12,628 nt of DNA, from positions 1-12,628 of the forward strand of contig DASPKX010000139.1 of assembly GCA_035627835.1 (NCBI GenBank), given 5' to 3'. Source of the DNA: DASPKX01 sp035627835 (GTDB taxonomy: Bacteria; Verrucomicrobiota; Verrucomicrobiia; Limisphaerales; SXQI01). The stretch's first letter is position 1. Each line of letters begins with the position of its first letter. This document shows, piece after piece, positions 1-4,749 of this stretch. The position numbers were made by a program, and so were the translations under genes. The notes below the pieces were generated by a model that saw nothing but the letters and a program-made list of their open reading frames with translations, made no database searches and was not told the DNA's origin.

Positions 1-2
1 TC

Positions 3-1019
3 TTCGCGCACGGTTCCTTTGATGTCGTTAATGGCCAGGCGCGCCCGGGGATCGCGCGCCTCACCTCGAGTGGCGCGCTGGACACTGGCTTCGCGCCCGG
101 CGTCGAGCATCTCATCTTTGTGCACGCCAGCGCGGATGGCTCTGTCCTGGCTTACTCCCAGGAAAACGTCCTTCGTTTAAGCCCCACAGGCCGCATTGAT
201 GCAACGTTCACTGCCGTCAAAGGTGAGCATTTCCTCGTGACGCCCTCTGGGATCGTTCACGCGATCACGCATGAGGCAGTGACGCTGGGCAGCATCCAAG
301 AGTACACGCGCTATTGGATCAGCCGTCACAACGCAGATGGTTCGAGCACCGGCTCGGCACCCATGACCATCCTGGTCGATAATCGATCGACCACACTGCA
401 ACCGCGAGGCGAGAACGAAATCGCCCTGTTCGGCGCATTCAATGAAGTGAATGGCCAGCCGCGAGCATCGCTTGCAACGGTCAATGTCAGTGGTGTTACG
501 CCCAAGATCCTGGTCGCGGCGCCTGTTTGGGAAACCGGAGGGAGTGCTTCCGTCACGCTCGTTCGCACTGGAGACAATTCTGAAGCCCTGACGGTCCGCT
601 ACAGCACCGCTGATTTAACCGCGCGGGCCGGTGTGCACTATGAGGCTGCTTCAGGTGAACTCAAGTTCCCTCCGAACGTCTCAACCGGAACTGTTCCATT
701 GCGATTGCCCGATAACCCGACCGCATCAGCCGACACCATGTTGAACCTGGTGTTCAGGACGCCAGGAGGCATCGCCATAAACGAATCGCCACTCACGATT
801 CTCAACGACGATCCCGGTTTTCTGGTCTCTGAACTGTTCCTGCCCGACCAAAAGACAGTGGCACTGCGGTTCACAGGCCGAGGCACTCCAAACCTCGAGA
901 GCAGCAAGACACTCGAGGAATGGCTGGCTTACGAGCGTCAGCCGAGCAAACGCGAGATTCTTGTCCCGGACACCACTCGCAGCGACATGGAATTCTTCAC
1001 ATTCACAGTCGAAGAGTAG
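3..1019 (+). CDS. Delta-60 repeat / Calx-beta surface protein, 5'-truncated by window edge
   Basis: The frame is open from the first complete codon at position 3, so this is the C-terminal ~338 residues of a larger protein. The opening residues (GSFDVVNGQARPGIARL, then GALDTGF) are a classic delta-60 repeat. A second weaker unit (VLRLSPTGRIDATF) and a third (FGAFNEVNGQPRASLATVN, about 424-487) follow. Next is a Calx-beta domain (about 505-815) with the 'ARAGVHYEAASGEL' and 'INESPLTILNDD' signatures. The last ~65 residues resemble the short C-terminal domain found on many verrucomicrobial secreted proteins (SSKTLEEW motif). Such proteins are large, secreted or surface-attached and repetitive; Calx-beta folds often bind calcium, and the molecular role here is unknown. 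A GTG at 120 could be taken as a start, but the delta-60 homology upstream shows it is internal. The gene ends just before a strong terminator. Confidence 0.85.
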   Translation, partial: FAHGSFDVVNGQARPGIARLTSSGALDTGFAPGVEHLIFVHASADGSVLAYSQENVLRLSPTGRIDATFTAVKGEHFLVTPSGIVHAITHEAVTLGSIQEYTRYWISRHNADGSSTGSAPMTILVDNRSTTLQPRGENEIALFGAFNEVNGQPRASLATVNVSGVTPKILVAAPVWETGGSASVTLVRTGDNSEALTVRYSTADLTARAGVHYEAASGELKFPPNVSTGTVPLRLPDNPTASADTMLNLVFRTPGGIAINESPLTILNDDPGFLVSELFLPDQKTVALRFTGRGTPNLESSKTLEEWLAYERQPSKREILVPDTTRSDMEFFTFTVEE

Positions 1020-1037
1020 TCCAGGGCAACAAAGCTG

Positions 1038-1071
1038 AGGCCGCGTGATAGCGAAACTAATCACGCGGCCT
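1038..1071 (+). terminator. Intrinsic terminator after the delta-60 gene
   Basis: A perfect 11-bp stem (GGCCGCGTGAT at 1039-1049 pairs with ATCACGCGGCC at 1060-1070), extended by one A-T pair, encloses a 10-nt loop and is followed by TTTGTG. It begins 19 nt after the stop codon. The T tract is short, but the GC-rich stem and position make a terminator the best reading. Confidence 0.75.
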
Positions 1072-1454
1072 TTGTGACTGCCCTTTCTAGGGTAATAGAT
1101 ACGTGGCGTGCAGGAACGAGTGTCAGGGCTGACAACGCGGTGATCCTCACTCTACTCCAGAAGACTTTCTCTGGGTGACCGCGGCATAATCTGGAACACA
1201 GGAGAAGGAGTCGGGGATTTGTAAAGGCACGCACTGAGTCGGTAGCCAAGGCACATACCCCAGAACCTCATGATTGCCGGAAATGAGAAGTATCAGAACC
1301 TCGTGCACGTATTCCTACAGGAACACGTCAGGGCGGGTGCGAATTTATTAAACGCCCTTGCGGGACCCTTGCCGCGGGTTCACAGCACAATGGAGTAGCT
1401 ATGACCCCGTCTGGATGTTCAGTACAGTCGTTGAAAAACTGTCTTTCCAGCCTC
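1072..1454. other. Intergenic stretch with no supported gene
   Basis: I see no convincing coding frame here. The short ORFs on both strands lack family resemblance and continue as antisense of the neighbouring minus-strand gene. The stretch holds a 22-bp imperfect palindrome (1307-1328) and a 9-bp direct repeat CAGAACCTC (1261-1269 and 1294-1302). It lies downstream of both flanking genes, which converge on it. Confidence 0.5.
1307..1328. repeat. 22-bp imperfect palindrome
   Basis: ACGT-a-TTCCT, a 2-nt centre (ac), then AGGAA-c-ACGT: nine of ten arm positions pair. It lies between two convergent genes, so it may be a small hairpin rather than an operator. No T tract follows on either strand. 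Confidence 0.45.
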
Positions 1455-1979
1455 TTACAACGCCTTCTTCCCAGCAGCCTTTGCGGCAGCCCATCGCTTC
1501 TTGGCTGCCTCCGCGATGCGTCGCCGCCCTTCAGCGGACATCCCACGCTTCCGCTTTTGACCGCCAGCAGGTGCCGCAGTCGGTCCCTCGGCTTTGAATC
1601 CATCGGGCAAGCCAAACTTTCCATCCACGCGTTTGAACTTTGGATTCTTCCCATACAAAATGACACCCATTGAATTCGCAGGGTTCTTGCTGTTGAAGCG
1701 GTAGCCTTCACGTTGAACAGCTTGAACGATTTCGTCCTTCGTCAGAGGCCCATTGCGTAACACCTGAAAGATGACGCTCTTCAGTGACTGCCCACCCGCA
1801 CGACGACCTCTCCTGCCGTTTTCAGGAGCGACAGGTTCTTCAGAGGCTTCTCCGAGTGCTTGGTTGATTGCTTGAAGCCTTTCCCGAAGAGCACTCTTCT
1901 CTTTTTGCAGAGCTTCCCGGATTGCTGTGTATTGGCTGAGCAGGTCTTGTGGCATAGTTACGGGCTTGTGTATACCCAT
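1455..1979 (-). CDS. Putative DNA-binding protein: coiled coil + winged-helix-like domain + basic tail
   Basis: 174 residues. Residues ~11-45 look like a charged heptad coiled coil (Q-Y-T-A-I-R-E-A-L-Q-K-E-K-S-A-L). A basic linker (NGRRGRRAGG, 54-63) follows. Residues ~65-125 (SLKSVIFQVLRNGPLTKDEI ... NSMGVILYGKNPKFKRVDG) look like a winged helix of the HARE-HTH / RpoE-delta type: helix, 'GPLTKDEIVQAV' turn-helix, 'GYRF' strand, then 'FKRVDGKFGL' wing. The tail (KRKRGMSAEGRRRIAEAAKK and onward) is Lys/Arg/Ala-rich, as on DNA-compacting or accessory DNA-binding proteins. A nucleic-acid-binding or regulatory role is inferred; no family is named with certainty. An alternative start is Met9 (1955); neither start has a clear Shine-Dalgarno. 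A palindrome lies 9-23 nt upstream of the start. The next gene upstream on this strand is the DUF3606 gene. Confidence 0.65.
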   Translation of the reverse strand: MGIHKPVTMPQDLLSQYTAIREALQKEKSALRERLQAINQALGEASEEPVAPENGRRGRRAGGQSLKSVIFQVLRNGPLTKDEIVQAVQREGYRFNSKNPANSMGVILYGKNPKFKRVDGKFGLPDGFKAEGPTAAPAGGQKRKRGMSAEGRRRIAEAAKKRWAAAKAAGKKAL

Positions 1980-1987
1980 TAGGCGGT

Positions 1988-2002
1988 TTGTTCAATGAAC
2001 AA
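1988..2002. promoter_or_regulatory. 15-bp palindrome, candidate operator of the HTH gene
   Basis: TTGTTCA-a-TGAACAA has perfect 7-bp arms around a single central base, which is the form of a dimeric repressor site. It sits 9 nt upstream of the start codon of the minus-strand winged-helix-like gene. Autoregulation by that protein is inference only. Confidence 0.35.
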
Positions 2003-2126
2003 CAAGTCAGGGCGATCGTCATGCGAATCACCCGAGCGCCGAACTGAAAGGCGTTTTGAAATGGCCAGGTTGTTGGAGAAAGGAGATTGTGCTTGCCCCC
2101 ACCGGAAGGGAATGCGCTTCTGCCTG

Positions 2127-2303
2127 TTATTTCTTCAACTGCTTGCGAACGTCCTCGGCGCGCGTGCCAACCTTCCGTACGGCATCGCGCAGTTCATCTT
2201 GCGTGATCCCAAACTTCTTGGACCAATCGCGTAATTCGTAATCCTGGTTCACGTTGATTCGTTCGTCGTCCTGCTTCCCGGTTTTGGATTTGTCGTCTGC
2301 CAT
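2127..2303 (-). CDS. DUF3606 family small protein
   Basis: 58 residues, found by reading the minus strand. It begins MADDKSKTGKQDDERINVNQ, then has DYELRDWSKKFGIT, QDELRDAVRKVG and ends in DVRKQLKK. This is the full-length DUF3606 pattern: an acidic/Lys N-terminus, D-x-x-R-I-N-V-N, DYE-x-R-x-W-x-K-x-x-G and a VG-x-x-A-x-x-V-R terminal helix. Family function is unknown; members are small cytoplasmic proteins widespread in proteobacteria and other phyla. The ATG at 2303 gives a complete family-length protein. Upstream AGCAGG is a weak, close Shine-Dalgarno. The start lies 9 nt from the edge of dispersed repeat copy A, so the gene's leader and possibly its promoter lie within or beyond that repeat. 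It is too short for the usual 60-residue cutoff. Confidence 0.85.
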   Translation of the reverse strand: MADDKSKTGKQDDERINVNQDYELRDWSKKFGITQDELRDAVRKVGTRAEDVRKQLKK

Positions 2304-2312
2304 GAACCTGCT

Positions 2313-2490
2313 TTATCTCACACCGGAAACGTAGAGCTATCAGGACAAGCCTGAGATTGCCGAAAAGCGAAAAGCCGCCCCTTTCGGAACGGCTCTTGAT
2401 CGCACACAACCCGGCTAAAGGCATAGAAGAACGGGCTGTGCTGCGGGAGGACTGTAGCAAAACGAGAGTGCGAAGCTACGGAAAAGTTGA
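2313..2490. repeat. Dispersed ~178-bp repeat, copy A
   Basis: Aligns without gaps to 7186-7363 (constant offset 4873) with about 23 mismatches by eye, roughly 87% identity. The first ~128 bp are about 94% identical, with a 55-bp identical core at 2360-2414. Structure shared by both copies: ATCTCA (2315-2320) / TGAGAT; the hairpin 2370-2397; and a 3' GTAGC...GCTAC pair kept although the sequence between has diverged. A frame (from a TTG at 2357, PKSEKPPLSERLLIAHNP) is open through both copies, but a coding role is not established. It could be a structured RNA, a non-autonomous mobile element or a duplicated gene edge. Confidence 0.8.
2370..2397 (-). terminator. Terminator-like hairpin within repeat copy A
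   Basis: Read on the minus strand, AAGAGCCG pairs with CGGCTTTT (8 bp with one G-U) around a 12-nt loop, followed by CGCTTTT. On the plus strand the wobble becomes an A-C mismatch, so the minus strand is the better RNA. It lies ~67-94 nt upstream of the DUF3606 start on the same strand, so it could be an attenuator or terminate an upstream transcript. The same hairpin is at 7243-7270 in copy B. Confidence 0.4.
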
Positions 2491-2640
2491 ACAGGCAGCA
2501 ACTACGATTATCCAACCACCTCCGCCGTCATCGAGCACCTCGGTGTCGGACGCAGGGGCATCTTCGCCGTCGAAACCGAAATCCGCCGAAACACATGGGG
2601 AGGAGAAGGACACAAAGTGATGTTTGTAGCAGAGTGGTGA
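2491..2640 (+). pseudogene. Start-less small ORF, possible gene remnant
   Basis: This frame runs from just after a stop at 2488 to TGA at 2638-2640. It reads NYDYPTTSAVIEHLGVGRRG, then IFAVETEIRRNTW, then GGEGHKVMFVAEW. The first half uses mostly C/G third positions (GTC ATC GAG CAC CTC), and the composition looks protein-like. No usable ATG, GTG or TTG opens the frame before the GTG/ATG codons at 2617-2622, near the end. I do not recognise the family. It begins exactly where repeat copy A ends, so its 5' end may have been replaced. It could also be a chance open stretch. Confidence 0.27.
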
Positions 2641-2838
2641 GTTTTCCCACAGAAAAAGATTTGAGAAGCCACTTGCGCAAATCAAGAAACACGACATGAA
2701 GAGAGCACCTCCGATTGGCTGGTTTTCATTCGACCTTAGGTGGCTGGTTTTGAAGTGACCGGTGACAGCGCTTGCGGCGTGTTGAGAACCTGAGAAATCA
2801 CGAGTCGATCGCGTGACAAGGGACCGCGTTACATTACC
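2641..2838. other. Intergenic debris between ORF remnant and small membrane gene
   Basis: No gene is visible. The only structure is the pair of TGGCTGGTTTT direct repeats described separately as a possible insertion-sequence end. Confidence 0.4.
2716..2767 (-). mobile_element. Possible solo end of an IS21-type insertion sequence
   Basis: TGGCTGGTTTT occurs at 2716-2726 and 2741-2751, exactly 25 bp apart, next to GGTGACA (2761-2767). Read on the minus strand this begins TGTCACC and carries two AAAACCAGCCA boxes. Multiple short boxes inside a TG-starting end are typical of IS21-family termini. No transposase (IstA/IstB) or partner end lies in the window, so it would be a relic. Assignment is by resemblance only. 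Confidence 0.3.
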
Positions 2839-3033
2839 TCAGTCTGCCCCTCCGGTCCGGATAGTGCGATAGAGGATGAATAGGGAGATCAAGCCGAGAA
2901 AGGTTGCACAGATCGTCAGCCACGTGAAGGAGCCAGTCAGGATGCGTTTTACCCCATGGCCCAATAGTCCGATCGAGAAGCCAGCCCACAAGCTGTAAAC
3001 TAACACGCGTCCAATGGGCGGGGGATCCTGCAT
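2839..3033 (-). CDS. Small two-helix membrane protein, hypothetical
   Basis: 64 residues from the ATG at 3033, chosen because GGAG precedes it at good spacing (CGGAGAACATG). A longer frame back to a GTG at 3120 adds 29 polar residues with no such site. Two hydrophobic stretches are clear: roughly residues 7-24 (GRVLVYSLWAGFSIGLLG) and 35-53 (FTWLTICATFLGLISLFIL). A basic turn (HGVKRIL) separates them and the tail is RTIRTGGAD. I do not recognise a family. It is transcribed divergently from the first sigma gene across a ~217-bp gap that should hold both promoters, so co-regulation is possible but not shown. Confidence 0.5.
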   Translation of the reverse strand: MQDPPPIGRVLVYSLWAGFSIGLLGHGVKRILTGSFTWLTICATFLGLISLFILYRTIRTGGAD

Positions 3034-3250
3034 GTTCTCCGCAGCTAATTTTGGTTCTGTGAAAGGTCCTTTACCCGCAGGTTGTGAACTTCCATCCGCG
3101 GTCCAGTGGCTTTGAAGCACCTCGCCAGAGTGCCATTAACCTGGACCGTGAACGCAGAGATCGTCAAGCCAACATTGAGTGAACACCTGCGGGATTCGCC
3201 GCGAGAAAAATGTTGTCGGATTTTCTTCTGGTCGGTTTCCAATATGCGGA

Positions 3251-4630
3251 ATGCCCACTGAGGAGCGTTTGCTCAAGCAGTTCGTTAAAACGCAGGATGA
3301 CGCAGCCTTTGCAGCGTTAGTTGCCAAGCATCAAGCCTGGGTGATCGCTCTGGCGGCCCGCCGATTAGGCGGAGATCTCACTCTTGCCAAGGATGCGGCG
3401 CAAGAGGTTTTCGCCACGCTTGCGCGACGGGCTGGGTCCATCGATCCGAACACGCTCACGCGGTTTCTGCACCAGCACGCCTGCTACATCACCGCGAATT
3501 TAGTGCGGTCCGAGAAGCGGCGGAAACGGCGGGAAGCGATCGCATCAGAGCTGAGGGAGGCAGCTTCAGCGGAGGCCCCAGAGAGCGGTGTGCCCGCGGA
3601 ATTGTTCACGTTCATTCACCAGCTCCCGAGCCCGGACCGTGAGATGGTGCTCGAGCGTTTCCTGGGAAACAGTGATCTACGGACGTTGGGGCAGAAATTC
3701 GGGCTGAGTGAGGACGCAGCGCAGAAAAGAGTTTCCCGTGCCTTGCGAGTGCTGCGCCAACAGCTGACTTCAATGGGCATCAAGCCGCCGAGCGCGCTGG
3801 TGGCGTTACTGGGCCTAAAGCACTCCGGAGCCACTGCGCTTTCCTCAGCGGCGGTGGTGGAAACGAGCCATCAGGGCCCCATCAGGTTTTTCACTCAGGC
3901 CAGCAATTTAGTGATTATGAAGAAGGTGAAGATTGCGTGTCTTGCAGCGGTCATAGCGATGCTCCCGCTCGCTCCCGTGCTATTGACCCGAGGATCGAAA
4001 TCGGAACAGGCGAGCGGCGTGGAGGCGTTAGAAAATGTTACTACATCGCTCCCACCAGACCCGGGGGTTACCCGGAGAGTGGACATTCCAGCGGTCGTAG
4101 ATCGGACTGTCCCGGTGGCTTCTTCAGAAACTCTGCGGCTGCGCGGTGAGGTCACGCGCTTGCGCGAAGAGTTGCGCGCAATCGCGCAAAGGCCGCGCGA
4201 GTTGCCAGTCGTCTCACCCGCAGAACTTGAGGTGATGCAGCCATCTCTTGAGGATGGTGAGGTTCGGCAGATCATCACTTTCGATACTGTGACCAATGCG
4301 GGATTTCACACTCCGGAAGCGGCGATGCAGTCGTATATCTGGGCGCAACGCCAGGCGTCGAATCCAGACACTTTCAACGAGGCGCAGGAGCATTTCCTGG
4401 GAATGGTTTACACCCCACCGGGCGTGAATTTCGGTGGGTTTGCCACCAACGCCCTGCACGATCCTTTCCATGAGCACAAATTTCTGAAGGTGGAAGCGGT
4501 GGCATACCCTGCTCCGGACCGGGCGATTGTGTATGTGCAGGGTTATGGCAATTCGCGACGGGGAACACGTACGTACTTTCGCCAGGAGAATGGTATCTGG
4601 AAGTTAGACCTGGGGCTGGATCGAAGGTGA
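3251..4630 (+). CDS. ECF-type sigma-70 factor with C-terminal membrane anchor and extracytoplasmic domain
   Basis: 459 residues from the ATG at 3251 (MPTEERLLKQF). The frame extends to a GTG at 3179, but the added residues are not sigma-like. Sigma region 2 spans ~5-95 (DDAAFAALVAKHQAWV, AKDAAQEVFATLARR) and region 4 spans ~115-172 (LPSPDREMVLERF, then GLSEDAAQKRVSRALRVLRQ). A hydrophobic helix at ~225-245 (KKVKIACLAAVIAMLPLAPV) is a likely membrane anchor. A short coiled coil (~292-312, LRLRGEVTRLREELRAIAQ) follows. The last ~115 residues (TPEAAMQSYIWAQRQAS ... ENGIWKLDLG) form an unrecognised domain with an NTF2-like flavour. A standard ECF factor ends near residue 190, so more than half of this protein is an extra module. 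The next sigma gene begins 117 nt downstream with no clear terminator between, so co-transcription is likely. No separate anti-sigma gene is adjacent. The sigma domain is well supported; the anchor function is inferred. Confidence 0.85.
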   Translation: MPTEERLLKQFVKTQDDAAFAALVAKHQAWVIALAARRLGGDLTLAKDAAQEVFATLARRAGSIDPNTLTRFLHQHACYITANLVRSEKRRKRREAIASELREAASAEAPESGVPAELFTFIHQLPSPDREMVLERFLGNSDLRTLGQKFGLSEDAAQKRVSRALRVLRQQLTSMGIKPPSALVALLGLKHSGATALSSAAVVETSHQGPIRFFTQASNLVIMKKVKIACLAAVIAMLPLAPVLLTRGSKSEQASGVEALENVTTSLPPDPGVTRRVDIPAVVDRTVPVASSETLRLRGEVTRLREELRAIAQRPRELPVVSPAELEVMQPSLEDGEVRQIITFDTVTNAGFHTPEAAMQSYIWAQRQASNPDTFNEAQEHFLGMVYTPPGVNFGGFATNALHDPFHEHKFLKVEAVAYPAPDRAIVYVQGYGNSRRGTRTYFRQENGIWKLDLGLDRR

Positions 4631-4729
4631 GGGGATTCGCTTCCCAGGGCTTTGTGACGGGTCAGGCATGGGGCCGAAGACTCGGTTGAGACGCCTCCGT
4701 TTAAAGGGCGGTAAACAGATCACCAGGAA

Positions 4730-4749
4730 ATCGCTTTCCAAAAAGCGAT
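4730..4749 (+). promoter_or_regulatory. Perfect hairpin overlapping the start codon of the second sigma gene
   Basis: ATCGCTTT (4730-4737), loop CCAA, AAAGCGAT (4742-4749): a perfect 8-bp stem whose 3' arm includes the first two bases of the ATG at 4748. If that start is used, the hairpin would hide it in the mRNA. If translation starts at the ATG-ATG pair 4781-4786, the hairpin lies in the leader. No T tract follows, so a terminator is unlikely. Confidence 0.35.

Noticed and set aside
1358..1673. Plus-strand ORFs of 79 and 90 codons
   Set aside because: Antisense to the minus-strand winged-helix-like gene, whose composition and domain pattern are much more protein-like.
2357..2620. 87-codon ORF running through repeat copy A, and a matching frame in copy B
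   Set aside because: The frame is shared because the two repeat copies share sequence. After the repeat it becomes low-complexity Pro/Ser and is out of frame with the more protein-like remnant. The few substitutions do not show coding constraint.
3034..3120. 29-residue N-terminal extension of the small membrane protein from a GTG at 3120
   Set aside because: The ATG at 3033 has a GGAG ribosome-binding match and the extension is polar and unremarkable.
3179..3250. Upstream GTG start for the first sigma gene
   Set aside because: The added 24 residues do not resemble sigma N-termini; ATG 3251 begins just before region 2.
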